64,000 nt of DNA from Trachythela sp. YZ-2020 (GCA_016169945.1 JADLSH010000358.1:5985001-6049000), one strand, 5' to 3'; positions 22,127 to 34,860 are shown, counted from the first letter of the stretch. Notes: a model not told the origin generated them from the sequence alone. A program made the numbers and translations.

Positions 22127-23965
22127 GTGATTAATTAATAGTTATTGACCTGTATATTTTTCTCACAATGCCTCCAAAATGCAGGAAATACCGATTCAGA
22201 GAACCAAAATTCAAAATTTTTATGGGGGAGCATGCCCCTGGACCCCTTAGGATGGAGTCTGTCTTTCTGGAATGGATTGTCACCCTTAAATAACATGCAA
22301 ACTTGTCATACTATTCTCCCATGGGTGGCTTTTATTTGCAAATTAGTGGGCTTATGTTCCGGGGACTTAAATTCTGAGGATTACTGTATATAATAGCATG
22401 TTTTGAATTTTTTATATGTATTGTAATCTGACATATATCAATGTAACTTAAAAGCAAATGTGCAACTTTAGTATGATACAGATTACAAACTAATAAAGTG
22501 AAATCAAACCATATATTTACATGTTTTGTCATTAATTTCAATGCCAAGATTTTCCACATACTAGTATGCCACGTGGCTAAACCTCCTGGTAAAAATAATT
22601 TAGTTAAAATATAATATAAAAATCTGAAAAGACACTCACCACAACACTTTTTATGTAATTTGGTTTTCACATTACATCCATTCAAGATCTTAAACTCAAT
22701 AATATTTTGTAGAAGTTTGTTGACGCTTGTAGAGTAAATAAACCGGCAGAAGATTAGAAGGCAATTTCTATAAATATTTACATACATGAAGCATTTTCCA
22801 CAGGTGGGCAATACGCGGATGGGCAGTTGGGAAAAGTACGCATTAAATTCACTGATCAAATTTCGGCGTAAAAATAGTCGCGCCTAAATAATCGTTAAAT
22901 GATGCTACCGACCATCAAAGTTGCTACCGACTGTCTACGGAATCCAAATCCGCATCGGTGTGACGTTTGAAGTACCTCAGGGTTCAATTTTAGGCCCTGT
23001 ACTATTTAACTTGTATGTGAATGATCTATCGGAAGTCCTACCACCCAAAGTCAACTCGCATCAATATGCAGACGGTACGACCATCTACAAACACTGCAAA
23101 CCAGCGGATGCGCTCGACAGCTTATTAACTTGGTAGAAGGCGAGGGCCATGCTTTTTTCAACCTCCCAGCTGTCACGGTTACATGGTCTTGATGCATATT
23201 CTCTCAATCTAAGCGTAAACGGAAAGAGACTTGACCGAGTTTCAACCTTCCGTTTGCTCGGCATACAAGTTCAACACAATCTAAAGTGGAATGATGAAAT
23301 AAACGCCAAAATATCAACCTGCTATCGGACGTTGTCGGTTGTTAGAAACTGAAGCATCTTGCTCCTTTCAATGTAAGAAAACAGTTAGCAGAGTGTCTTA
23401 TCATGTCAAATATAGGCTACAATGACATTGTCAGTCATCCAATTCCAGATTATCTCTTTAAACGCCTACAGAGTGTGCAGTTAGCCGCTGCCAGCTTTGT
23501 TCTTGGGCGCTACGCGAACAAGTTCGATATACTTACATTGCGATGGCTGCCTATTGTCGAGCGTAGAGAAAGTCATCTACTCCTTGCTGCTTTTAAAGCC
23601 ATGCATTTTACTAACTGGCCGTCATACCTTAAATTAGATATTTATACTCCTGGAAGGTCACTAAGATCTTCGATAGAGACAACATTGAAGGTGCCACTAG
23701 TATCAGATACCTTCCAAGACAGTACATCTAAAGTTTTTAACTCTTTACCTTCCACTGCCAGAAACTCTGTCTTAATTAACGATTTTAAAAGTCTAGTATC
23801 GAAACACCTAAAGGAGAAGGCTAACCTAAGACTTAATTCTCAGTAATTTTATCTTCTTTTAATACATGTATACATATATATTTTAGATACCATTCTACTA
23901 CTTGTTTGTAAATAGTTTTAATATTATTAGTGGAAATGCTGTAATTAAATCATTATTATTATATT

Positions 23966-25005
23966 ACTCTTCACAATATGGCAATACGGGGTACAGACCT
24001 CTTCATACAGGGCACAACGAAATTGTAAAATTCAGTGTCCCTGAAATGGTATTTTCTGTATTCTTGGCAAACATTTTATAGCCTTAAGTAAATTATAAAC
24101 ATCGTTAAAAAACACAATTTAGACTGCATCTATTTCAGCACTATATATGTTATATAAATTATTGGAGCTTGTTACTTGTTTTCGACCCATGTTTGTTTTG
24201 TCTCGGGTGACAGTCACAGGAACGCGGTCAAAGCAAATCTGTGGTCTCAGTTTTTGCACGATTTGTAAACTGGAAAATGTGTTGCTAGTTTCCTTTCTTG
24301 TCACGATTATCTTTGACAATAATCTCAAATTCTGGAACAAAATTAGAATGATCGAATGGCCGTGCTGAAAAGAATTTGATAGCTCATCAACATCTCTCTC
24401 TTTCTGTCAGTTCTTCAATGATTAGATGGATGCAGAACAGTGGAATTCGAATGGAATTCAAATTTATTTCTTCAAACAGATTTTCAATTGTCAGTTTGTA
24501 TTGCTATTGCTTTGGAACGCAATTTCCATATTTCCAAATAGGTATATCAATGACAGATTTTCCGAATTTAGTAATTCTAATTCCGAAAAGGAAGTTCGTA
24601 GTATTCGCGGGACATCCTAATAATCTCAGCAAGCAAGCAGTTTGCTTTTTTGTAACTTTGGATTGAAACTTCGTACTTCTGAAAGTAGAAATCAATTTTC
24701 TGAATAGGAATCTCATAACATTATTTAATGCTTCGAAAAGTGGCAAATTCTGACGAATTCTGATTTTTGCGAGTACTATATACAAATGCTGTGATTTCTG
24801 TTGTTTTCTGTGAGATGTCTATATTTCGCATATATTCAGTTTCGAGAATTAAGAATATTCAGTTTCGAGAATTAAGAATAAGAATAAGAGTTTCGCGTAT
24901 TCTTCCACATATGAAAGTGAAGGCTCATAGTGTATGTAAATTTTATATATGAAATCATTATTTCATATGTGAAATTTGTGTAAGGGACATCCTGAATTTT
25001 AACCT
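23966..25005. other. Non-coding intergenic stretch
   Basis: No supported gene on either strand; the open frames are short and without family features. A small duplicated unit (TTCGAGAATTAAGAATA) lies at 24840-24885. Confidence 0.4.
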
Positions 25006-25007
25006 TA

Positions 25008-25601
25008 CAGTCGTGCCAATAGAAGCGTTCCGAAAAATGTTGATCAGTTGGAGCAGTTCCTCTGATTAATACCTCAAGAATTTGAGGAAGTTCCTTAAAA
25101 AGTTCATAACTTCCTGTGTTTGAATTGACCAATCATATTTTATGCTATATTTCAAACTGACCAATGACATGAAAGCATTTACTTACGGCTCCGCCTACAA
25201 ACCTGAATGTTTGAATAACGTTTTTTCCCAACATAAAGTCAAAAATACAAGCTCAAGTAGGAACATTCAAGCAGTAGAATGAGGAATTTTACGTTTTTAA
25301 AGAAAAAATACGTAATATTCCCCTGATTAAGAGTGTTAATAAAAATAGCCGCGACATTTGACATTGGAGTAATTGACAGTTGACATTTCGAAAACAATAC
25401 TGTAGTAATTTTGTTATTTTTCTTACTTTAATCCTATTGGATAGTATTTTAATGGGTGATTCTAATTGGTCAATTTAAACAGGAGGTTATGAACTTTTTA
25501 AGGAATTTCCTCAAATTCTTGAGGTACCGGTCCCAGGAACTGCTTGAAGTTAGGAAATAAACTGATCAACATTTTTCGGAACGCTTCTATTGGCACGACT
25601 G
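25008..25601. mobile_element. Mariner-type MITE (TA target)
   Basis: 594 bp with inverted repeats of about 110 bp starting CAGTCGTGCCAATAGAAGCG on both sides, each flanked by TA (25006-25007, 25602-25603). The arms continue with AAAAATGTTGATCAG and a TCAAGAATTTGAGGAA block. No ORF. The TA flank and CAG start fit the Tc1/mariner superfamily. Confidence 0.82.
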
Positions 25602-26780
25602 TAACGATTCTTAATGGCGAGAGCCAAACGTATTCGAATCAAAGGAATCACATGCAGGGAAAATGTATCTGAATATAGGAAAAGGCTTGTGGCTCTATAA
25701 GAACTTTTGTGAACGTCAATCAGGTTGGTGCCGTCCGTCTTCTTGCGTTTCCCTGATCGACCTGTTCCCAAAACAGGCCTTGGAAAAGCAAACTACAACG
25801 AAAATAATCAACTCATGCTAATAAATTATAATCGTTTTGCCTAAGAAAATTATTAATTAGTTCTGTTTCGAACGCTTCATCTTACAAATACACTTCGACC
25901 TAAATACTTGACGTATACTATACGTATCGCTTCCGTAACAGAAGGTACAGGTAGACGGCAAGATCTAAAATTCAAGTGCTGGTGCGTATCAATAAGTTTG
26001 TGATACATATCCATATAAACCGCACATCTTCTAATTGGAATTTCACGTCAAATATAAATATTATCAGTTATGCCATGACTTGGATGTGAACCGCAATTGA
26101 TCTCCAGCCGAATATCGATGTCCAATGGCTTTGATATCTACCGAGCGAACGGTTTGTCCCATAGAAAAACTTTTAACATATATTATGTAAAATCGAACGT
26201 CTATTAAAATACCAAAAACAAGGCTAAATGCCGCGAATTCAAATTAATAGAAACATCGGTAAACGGTTTAGCCTGTAAAGCTAACTTACTTTGAACTGTT
26301 CTGATGAAAAACCTTCCTCTTCTTAAGCTTTGTCATATTAATCCTACCTTGTGTCTTTAATTTTAACGCTGGATGACCGGATCAACAACAAATTTCTCTG
26401 TTGTTTCCTATATTCAAGAATTACTTGACGCCATTTTGAAGCTGAGGTCAGATTTACCTTTTCCCCTGACGTGTATTTTCGACCAATAAAAATGCTTCAA
26501 AATGTTTTCAGAGGCGAAAAGCAAACTCAGGAGGTGGAAAGCAATGCATGGCAGCGGCTAGGCGACCAATCAGACCAGTATACGGAACACATTCGTTATC
26601 GTTATCGGCGATCTCCCAAGTATACCTTATACATTAATTCATCAAGCTATTGCTTACCATGAAGTCAAATAAGAAATACACCATTGCTCGAAAAAATGGC
26701 CCCATATTACGCACTTCTTTATAACTATATTATTGTAATTATGATATTATACACCGTATTATTATATTTCCTTCTTTCAG
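25602..26780. other. Probable upstream region of the plus-strand host gene
   Basis: No coding signal. A CCAAT-like GACCAATCAG lies near 26567 and the last 10 bases (CTTCTTTCAG) form a good splice acceptor, so at least one 5' non-coding or coding exon must lie upstream. It could not be identified. Confidence 0.35.
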
Positions 26781-26781
26781 A

Positions 26782-26865
26782 ATGGTGAAACTACGAAATG
26801 AATATCTGGAACAAGTTGGGAGGACACAAAAAGTAAAATATCTTAGAAATCTTATTCATGGCCAA
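26782..26865 (+). CDS. Host gene exon 1 (coding start)
   Basis: The ATG directly follows a splice acceptor (TTTCAG, 26780). The 28 codons end at CAA|GTAAGT, phase 0. It begins MVKLRNEYLEQVGRTQ. The exon could also be internal if an upstream exon continues the frame. Confidence 0.55.
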
Positions 26866-27029
26866 GTAAGTGTCTATTCAGATGTTACGCTTTAGCTAGC
26901 GTCCTTCGGTCGAATTACGCAACATCAAGAGCGTGATTATGGGATTATAGGGGATTATGGAATTTAAATCTGGTTCAACGTCTAACAAGATATTAAACCC
27001 GTTAACATCCTTACTACAAACAGTCAGAT

Positions 27030-30000
27030 AAGTTTTTATTGCATATCCCATGAAAATGCCATCCGTAATAAAATTGTCCCCGATGTTAATGCGATGAAAA
27101 ATCCAGTAAGAATTACGTCATGCCATAGTGTCTTTCACCAGAATCAAAGAACCAGATATCCTTTTAACCTTAAGAATATTAAATTAACTACCTCTCTTCA
27201 GCAAGTTAGAGACGAATTATACCCTTTGGCTTTGGGGTCCTACTTTGTCCCCTCACTGCTGATATCTAATACAATGTCCTTGGCACCGAAGATTGACGAA
27301 ATTTCACATTTTATTAATTCGGAAGAAATGGATATTGCTTTCTTCTCTGAAACCTGGCTTAAGGAGGCTCCCTACAGTTTCCATTAGATATCAGTGTTTT
27401 TGAATTGAATTTGAATTTGAATTTATTAAATTTGTTATCAGCTATTACAGTGACAACAGGGGAAAGAAACAGGGCATAGCCCCAATTGACATCAAACCCC
27501 TGGAAAAGCTCTTTGAAAGGTTATAAGCTTAGAAAATTCTTTTGCGTAAACCCTTTATTCCTCGTATATCAAGCAATAATTTCAACACAAGTTTTTTACT
27601 CTTGACGTTGCCATGGCGACATGACGTCATCATTTATCTTGGCAGTTTTAGCCAAAGAAGGTATGATAGCGGAAAAATAAGGACGGTGACCTACTCTCTT
27701 TTTTGCAGAAAGTAAATCATTATGAGTATGATCATTTTTTATATAAGAATTTAATAGAACTTAGTACGTTGAATACATAGTCAAATTTTGAAATATGGTC
27801 ACCGGAGAAACGAACGAGAAAAAAGAACCTCAAAATGCCATATTCTGCTCGCGAAAAATACGCAACGCCTACTGACCGATCACGATATAGTGTTTGCGGG
27901 CGCATGTTCGAGTCACTCGCTGGCTGTAAAACAGGCTGTTTTTTTCGAAATGGTTTACAATTGTGAGCAAAATTCTCTTCGTTTTCGTTACCCTTGGCTT
28001 GTTGGACCCAAGATTGTTTGTTTGCGGTCTTTTTTTCTGGTCTGATTTGTCGGTGGTTTACGCATTGAATTAATCCAACGTCTCTTAAATTTGTTTTTAT
28101 TGTTGAAATCGGTATGAAAACTTTTCGAAACATTCAAACAATTCCAAATTTCATAAGACAACTCGTAAGTCGTAACTGTCTGTACTGTAGTTGTATGCAG
28201 TAGTTTTTGAACTTTTGATTGTTTTAAATAATTATATTACTTTGACAGTTCTAGACCGCCTTGAGGAGAGTATAAAATATCATTTTAGAATTTTTAGTCT
28301 GCAACAAGTCGACGATTTTGGACATTATAAAAGATAATACTGAACGCAAATACGTAAAAAAAACTTACTAAAAGAAAGCTTAGAAAGTGGTTAAGAACAT
28401 ACGTACTGTTTGATATACGATTATAATGAAAAAGTTGTGGTTTCTTCGCAAATAAATCTCGAAAATAACTTCCCAAGGCTTGTTTCAAAATTTTACCGGA
28501 TCACGAAGATTCCACGCGTGAGACGCGAGGCGACGTCTGATCTATATAGATCGTGTTTCAAACTGTACTAAAACTGTAGGGAGCCTCCTTAAAGTAACTG
28601 TTCCTGATCAGTCAATCAACATCGCTGGTTACCACTTGCTAAGACGAGATCGTAAGCTAAGAATCCATGGCGACGTATGCTTGTATGTCAGAAATTCCAT
28701 CCCTTGTTATCCTCTTGTCGATTTCCTTAAGGAAGATCATGAAGTTCTTTGGGTAATTTAACGGCCCAAACGTCTTCCGCGTGGATTTTTTAACATTATT
28801 GCAGCAGTCGTTTATCACCCCCCAAATGCAGATAACTCATCTATCTAGGAATATTTACATGCCTCACTTGAAATAATTGAATCTACATACCCGAATGGTG
28901 CTATCATCATAGCTTTCGATTTTAACAAATTAGACTTTAAATCTACTGCAAGAACTTTTCAACTTGAGCCAGCAGTCAACTTTTCAGACCGTGATGTTGA
29001 ATCTACTTTGCACCCTGATATTAACTACAAGGGTAAGGAATTAAGTAAAAGAATAAAAAGATTAACGAAGCTTTTATCAGTGTGCTGGATAACTACTCTC
29101 CCTTATCTCATGATTTTTGTGTGGATAATAATAACGACGAACCAATAACTGTCACAGAAGAAACAGTTGTCAAAAAGTTAAAAGAGATCAGCACATTGCG
29201 CACGGGCGGTCCTGACGACCTACCCAACTGGGTCCTGAAAGAATTTGCTGAAATCCTGGCTCCATCAATCACTGACATCCTCAATACACATCTTTCCACG
29301 AACAAAAAGTTCCTAGTGTGTGGAAGATTCATGGACCAAAATGTCTTACTTCAACCCTATCCAAAATTGCTGATAGTATAATTATTGAAAGAGAACTTAA
29401 ACCATCTTTACTAAAATCAATTGACTCTTGTCAATTTGGCTTTGTTTCAGGCTCCTCCACTACACTGGCCTTAATTTCTATGGTTCATAACTGGCTACGT
29501 GACACTGACGTCACAAGTTCAACTATTAGAGCCATCCTCCTAGACTACAGGAAGGCATTCGCTTTGGTGGATCACAACCTGCTATTAGTCAAATTGATAA
29601 ATCTTGGGGTCAAACCAACAGTTGTGAACTGGATAACAGACTAAATAATAATTGTTTCTCTGAATGGTTGAAAGTAGCTAGGGTGCCCCAAGGGACAAGG
29701 CTGGGGCCTTGGCTTTTTCTCACAATGATAAATGAACTAATTGTCAATTTCCTTTAAAAAACAGCCAGCCTGGTTTGACTCAGTAGAAATCGATGGTCAT
29801 CCAATTGAAAGAGTATCTAGTGCAGAAATTTTGGGAGTTACAATCAGAGATGATTTAAAATGGATCGATCACGTTGATTTAATCACTAGTAAAGCCTGTA
29901 AACGACTCTACTTACTTGAGCAGCTTAAACGTGCCGATGTTAACCTTGATGATCTTGTTCACTTTTACTCTTCTTGCATTAGATCAGTTCTTGAATACGC

Positions 30001-30516
30001 TTGTCAATTATTTCACAGTAGTCTTCCTAAATATTTGTCTGATGAAATCGAAAGTATACAGAAAAGAGCTATGCATATTATTTTACCTGGAAATTCCTAT
30101 CCTATATTGCTCGTACAAAGGCTGGACTTACATCACTTTACGCGAGAAGAGAATCCTTAAGTAACAATCTATTTAATGAAATTGTAAATAGTAACGAATA
30201 TAAACTTGCATCTTTATTACCAGCCAAATCGAACTATTATACTAGTCGATTAAGAACGAAGATATCTTTTCAACTTTCTGAGATACATACAAAACGTTTT
30301 AAGAACTCTTTTATTATGCATTATGCAGCTAATCATGTTCAATGATTCATGTAAAAGTTTCAGTTAGTAGATATAGATTATTTATAGTAATTTTAGCGGT
30401 ACTGTAATATATATATTATAGGAAAATTTTACCTAATTGTTTTAGTATACACATGTAATTCAATCTATGACTGCAAGATGTTGTATTTAATAAACCATTT
30501 ATCTATCTATCTATGA
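27030..30516 (+). mobile_element. CR1/L2-like LINE with endonuclease and RT relics, split by a TTAA MITE
   Basis: The left part (27094-27362) encodes NTMSLAPKIDEISHFINSEE and IAFFSETWLK, the start of an apurinic-type endonuclease. After the MITE the frame resumes as VTVPDQSINIAGYHLL. Later frames give PDDLPNWVLKEF (RT), FGFVSGSSTTLALISMVHNW, AILLDYRKAFALVDHNLLLV, VARVPQGTRLGPWLFL, LGVTIRDDLKWIDHV and LEYACQLFHSSLPKYL. Many stops and an internal deletion that removes the YxDD box make it inactive. The element ends in a (TATC)n tail at about 30495-30516. It lies in intron 1 of the host gene. Confidence 0.85.
27363..28588. mobile_element. TTAA-target non-autonomous DNA transposon (family copy 4)
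   Basis: 1,226 bp, starts GGAGGCTCCCTACAGTTT and ends AAACTGTAGGGAGCCTCC, flanked by TTAA (27359-27362, 28589-28592). Excision restores the LINE endonuclease frame (SETWLK into VTVPDQ). The interior matches the element at 4219-5445 over most of its length. No coding capacity. Confidence 0.9.
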
Positions 30517-31489
30517 GGGAAAATTCGTGAAGTGAGAAAATAATCGCAATTTTGCCGTTTACCCCAGCGTTTCCTGTGGACACAGATTAAGTATATACAG
30601 ATGTCTAATTTGACGTCAGTACATTTGAAGTTTCTGTCCTCCCTTTTTTGTCTCGCGGATCATGACATATAGCGTAAGCGACACTTACTTGCAAAAGTGG
30701 CATGAAATAACGCCATATCACGCAATACCTCTCCATTTGTGGTTCTGCGCCATTTTGCCAATAACTGTTGCTTTTACACAATTTTGCGAATTATAGGGTA
30801 ATATGGCGTATTTTTTTCGTGCATGGGACACATTTTTGGGCAAGTTAGACATTTCGTTTACCTCTAATCTGTGCCTGCGGAGGGCGCTACGCTTAAGGCC
30901 GTTTTCGACTTCAAACGTATCGTAACGTATCGTAGCATATTCTTTTGTGTCGAAGTAATTAGTTCTACCTGAGTGCTCAGGAAACAAAGAAATACGCTAC
31001 GTTTCGCTACGGTACTGGTGTAGTGGAAAACAGCCTTTAGCAAGAACAAGTGTACGAATTGTGTAAATTTTATAGGAAAATAGGGTGTTTTTGTGAACTT
31101 GATGTTCATATTAACATGTTTCACATCTTAAAGTTTAAATTATAATTTCATGGTGGAAAGTTATACTATTTTCCTGACAACTACAGATCATCATTCGAAA
31201 ATGACATTGCGCAATTTGATTACACAAAGTATACTAAACGTAGATTCTTCCCGAACTTGGTTGAAAGATATTACTAATCAAGCTCCTGAATATCATTCAT
31301 CGTACCTATACTGGAATCACACATTCAATATACTAAAAGAAGAACATTTCTGTTAATAAATTATTGTTAGAATCAAACATAATAAACGTTTTGATGCATA
31401 TATTTGAGTAATCTCTAAGTTTTCTCTGATATTTGAGTAATCTCTAGTAGTCTTAAACGTTAACCCACTTGCATAATACTGATGTTTAG
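30517..31489. other. Intron 1 remainder with a small MITE
   Basis: At about 30888-31041 an inverted pair (TTAAGGCCGTTTTCGAC and the near-complement of AAAGGCTGTTTTCCACTACA) frames blocks rich in CGTATCGTA; it fits a short MITE. At 31170-31290 the frame PDNYRSSFENDIAQFDYTKY then TKRRFFPNLVERYY ends in a stop; it looks coding-like but I cannot assign it. Confidence 0.4.
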
Positions 31490-31616
31490 GTAACACACAG
31501 TGTTGAAGGTGATAGTGAATCAAGTGATGATGAGGCTGTCGGATCATACATACCAGCTGGATTAGCAGCCATGTTGTCTGGAGTAGCAAGAGCGACTATA
31601 AAACAGACTATTCCAG
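31490..31616 (+). CDS. Host gene exon 2
   Basis: Acceptor GTTTAG, donor CCAG|GTTAAG, phase 0 to 1. It encodes VTHSVEGDSESSDDEAVGSY then IPAGLAAMLSGVARATIKQT. Acidic followed by small and hydrophobic residues; no known domain seen. Confidence 0.65.
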
Positions 31617-32051
31617 GTTAAGTTATGTTTTTTTCTTACACATGTATATCCCCCATGCACTTTCGACATTCCCTTTATAGGAGAATTTTACATATTAGAT
31701 TCTTATGAGCCCAATATTTCAAAATATTAGGTTACGTAACAGACCCCTCCTTTCCCCCATACAATGTGGTGCACTGAATACTTTGCAACTCTAATACGCT
31801 AAGTACGACATTATATTGGGGAATGGGGGGTCGATATGCTTGTTATTGCGTTGGTTCGGCTTTATTTTTGGCCGGGATTGTAGCTCCGTGGCATGATTGT
31901 AACTACTTTATGACCAACCCCTTATAACATGAATTTGGGAACTGTGTGTATATCAATAATTATGTACGTTAGCAAAAATGAATTTTCAAGTGGCATCGTA
32001 TAGCAAATTGAAGAATGAAATAATAGTTATTCTTTACATTTGTTATCCTAG
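31617..32051. other. Host gene intron 2
   Basis: AT-rich intron sequence; no other feature seen. Confidence 0.4.
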
Positions 32052-32122
32052 GGGTGACCGTACGAAGTCGAGCAGATTATAAAAATTTAAAAGTGGCAGT
32101 TTCAATGGAGTCCATGACTGAT
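32052..32122 (+). CDS. Host gene exon 3
   Basis: Acceptor TCCTAG, donor GAT|GTAAGT, phase 1 to 0. It encodes GVTVRSRADYKNLKVAVSME then SMTD. Splicing to exon 2 completes a Gly codon. Confidence 0.65.
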
Positions 32123-34087
32123 GTAAGTGTTACCCTTGCATTAAGTATGCTTCAAACACTCATTAACATTCATTAGGCAAATTATTCAGTAATATATGCG
32201 TGATGTGTATTTCATCACGTGTAGGCGTATTATACCTGGTAACATTCGCTCCGCATAAAATCATCGCAGGCGAAATGTGGGTCTATTATTTCACACAATA
32301 AAAATATTAAACCTTAAAATTGGGATGAAGTTATCATGGTGATGAGGTCGAGAATTTACGCAAATATAACAAAATATCTTCCTATTTCATCCATTTCCTG
32401 ATATTCTATGTATAATAATATACACAAAAATGTTTCTCGAATTTGTTTGGCTGATTCCAGTGCAGTTAATCCCAAACAGCAGTGCAAAAATTTGCAATCA
32501 CAGTGCAATTTTCTGTAATCACAGTGCAATTTTTTGTAATCACAGTGCAACTTTTTGCAATCACAGTGCAAAAATCTGTAATCACTATGAAACAATCAAA
32601 TTTGAGCTAAGTTCTGGACAGATTGCTGAAAGCAAAACAACATGGCGCCCGCCAGACGAAACTGAAACTTGGTTTTTGGCGACTTAAAAGACTGCTTAAA
32701 AGTTATTTAAAAGGTGGAAAATTTAGTTTGCATGAAATATATAAGAAATCTACATGGTTCAGTTCTCTTTCAAATTGTTGGCAATACATACAAATGATAT
32801 AAACAAATAGCGAAATCTTTCTCACTGGACGGTTCGCCGAAGCTTGTAAGTTGAAAGTATATGATTGTCTCGAACATTTTTATGTTTATATTATTCATGA
32901 GTAATAGCATGATTTGTCGTCCAGTTTGGATATAACATGCACTCGTCAGTTTTTCAAAGACCTCAAATTGGGACTCGCGCTATTTTGAGATATTTGAAAA
33001 ACTCACTGGTGCATGTTATATCCAAATTGCACTATAAATAATGCTCTTACCTATACTAATCGATGCTCCGCTATCAGAAACAGTATACTTAGTTGTACCC
33101 AGAAAATTATATGGCTAAGGGTGACCTAAAACTTTTGCACATCACTGTATGCAGTGAAATGAAATTATTTTTCGTGTTTTGATTAACGCTATTTAAAACA
33201 CATACTACTTTTGCGTTTGCGCGTACATTCCACTTGAAACCAGTAATACCACCATCGTGTGTAACGAAGTGGAAAGGGGTTATATAAAATAACATGTTTA
33301 CTACGCGAGCTGTGATTGGTCAATACCCGTGCAGGATGAGCCGTTTAGGCTTCGTTTAGGCTTCGTTTAGGAAGCCGTTTAGGCTTCGCGGGGTTTTTAA
33401 AATGTCCGTTGTTCTTTGTCGTTATTTTATAAAATAATTACCAAATGGTTTTCCGTGCAGGATTGTGTGATCCTAACACTTGGGATGTTGCTCGACTTTC
33501 CGAAAGCTAAAAAATACTCGCCTATCGGCTCGTATTTTTTTACGCTTTCAGAAAGTCTCGCAACATCCCGCGTGTTAGGATCACGCAATCCTGCACGGAA
33601 AACCATTCGGTAATCCTTTAGTATATACTTTGCGATTGCATCAAGTTTTTCATATTTTGAAAGGTTGATGCAGTGCAATACATGTGAACATTTTAATTGT
33701 TACATTTCCGACTCATAGAACGCAGAAAATTGTGCGGAGTATTTTATCATTTCATTTATTGTCCACAAACTAGTCCATGGATAATCATTGCATTTTACCC
33801 TTAACAAACAAATTTAACTGTGATTATACGGATTGAAGTATGCTGGAACCGTAAAAAGTTTATTCATTATTAGTAATTTCAAATCTATCATGTTTTGCCC
33901 TTACTCCGTCTACGCCGCAGTTACCTGGCAGGTATATACCAGTAAAAGCCATTTAATATCATTACGAATTGATAAGAAATAACTCTTTTACACCTGGCAG
34001 GATGATTCTGTAATGCGCCAGTAAGTTCCCCTTGTAAAGACTCCAGAATTATACCTTTGAATACAACATCTCTGTGATTTTCAATAG
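32123..34087. other. Host gene intron 3 with several short repeats
   Basis: 32174-32300 recurs at 54655-54780 (GGCGTATTATACCTGGTAA, GGGTCTATTATTT type), a dispersed repeat. 32488-32590 is a tandem array of about five 20-bp units (AATCACAGTGCAATTTTTTG). 32925-33028 is a palindromic MITE (TTTGGATATAACATGCACTC and its complement). 33435-33616 is a foldback with ends ATTACCAAATGGTTTTCCG and the near-complement. At 33340-33390 a GCCGTTTAGGCTTCGTTTAG motif repeats. No gene is supported. Confidence 0.6.
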
Positions 34088-34127
34088 GATAATGCGTCAG
34101 CAGCAGCAAGTAATACGGATATAAATG
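34088..34127 (+). CDS. Host gene exon 4 (40 bp)
   Basis: Acceptor CAATAG, donor AATG|GTACGT, phase 0 to 1. It encodes DNASAAASNTDIN. Short, supported mainly by phase continuity. Confidence 0.5.
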
Positions 34128-34199
34128 GTACGTAAATTATGATGATAAAGAATTATAACAGTACGAGTTAATTGTTAACCCTAAGTTCATTAAAACAAT

Positions 34200-34775
34200 C
34201 TTCCGGTTCTATTTAAGAAATACTTGACCAATCACAATGTAATTTAATACAAGCATAATGACAAGCATGGTACATATTTTGAGCTCTGTAGAAGCATGAC
34301 ATAGCCTTTGGTTGCAATGAGAACAGCACATAAACATCACAATCGTATTCAAAGTCAACAGAAATTGCTCAAAGAAAAAATATAGGTATAACCATGCACC
34401 AACTTGGTAAGACTGATTATCTGGTCGTAAACTGTGCAATGAATGGTCAGTTTTGTATATTATTTTTACAGTCGTTCCTTAGTTACCATGAAAAGAGGCT
34501 ATTTTCACCATTCGGACTCAACAATTAACCCAAACAAAATTCCAACCATTCATTACACAGCTTTCGACCAGATAAATAGTGTTACCAAGTTTGGTGGTTA
34601 TACCTATTTTACTGAGTAATTGCTGTTGCATAGCGTGAGGACGATTGTATAATGTTTATGTGTTGTTCTCGTTGCAACCAAAGCATATGCCATGCTTCCA
34701 CAGAGTTTAATATATGAACTGTGCTCAGCACTATGCTTGTATGCCAAATTTCAATGTAATTGCATGGTCAACTAT
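34200..34775. repeat. Inverted repeat with about 230-bp diverged arms
   Basis: 34200-34440 and 34555-34775 are complementary with many differences (shared GTTTATGTGTTGTTCTCG-type and CATGCTTCCACAGAG-type blocks). The 115-bp centre is unique. No ORF; an old foldback element in intron 4 of the host gene. Confidence 0.65.
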
Positions 34776-34782
34776 TTTTAAA

Positions 34783-34860
34783 ATAGCAGGTTCGATTCCT
34801 GCCAGAGGGCCTAAAGTTGCATTTCTGGCTAGGTCTAATAAATCTTGATATTTACCCATA
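34783..34860 (+). repeat. tRNA-derived SINE fragment
   Basis: Carries a B-box-like GGTTCGATTCCTGCCAG followed by TTGCATTTCTGGCTAGG and TCTAATAAAT. The same tail with a degenerate B box is present on the minus strand at 44405-44480, which defines it as a small repeat family. Confidence 0.55.

Larger units (their letters stand above)
18570..22953. mobile_element. Mutator-like DNA transposon (about 4.4 kb)
   Basis: Terminal inverted repeats start GCAAATTTGGATTCCGTAGA on the left and GCGGATTTGGATTCCGTAGA on the right complement, continuing to GTCGGTAGCA. Flanks are 9-bp duplications with two differences (ACCGGCGTG at 18561, ATCGGTGTG at 22954). Removing the element restores the LINE frame (HTGV into TFEVPQG). 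A 9-bp duplication and a transposase-like exon (21990) support a MULE. It carries zinc-finger remnants, smaller MITEs (19181, 19721, 21440) and a repeat array (20515). Confidence 0.8.
18249..23965 (+). mobile_element. Dead LINE split by a Mutator-like element
   Basis: The LINE occupies 18249-18569 and 22963-23965. The first part encodes RT fingers (FHPNRSAYRKCQSTTTTLLA, VVADYSKAFNTV). After the insertion the frame continues TFEVPQGSILGPVLFNLYVN and reaches the active-site box as YADG, where YADD is expected. Stops and shifts follow, but LLGIQVQHNLKWNDEI and the C-terminal blocks at 23403-23846 are recognisable. An ATT-rich tail lies at about 23950. The mutated catalytic Asp and the stops make it inactive. 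Confidence 0.82.

Noticed and set aside
22332..22859. 175-codon open frame on the minus strand
   Set aside because: It has no consistent domain. Good donor sites inside it (GTATGT, GTGAGT) suggest that small exons, not the whole frame, are the real signal.
24119..25132. Several 60-100 codon frames on both strands
   Set aside because: They overlap each other, have no family features or splice context, and fall in AT-rich spacer or MITE sequence.
32488..32590. Regularly spaced repeats that could suggest a CRISPR array
   Set aside because: The units are 20-bp head-to-tail repeats without unique spacers, in an intron of an animal gene. A simple tandem repeat.
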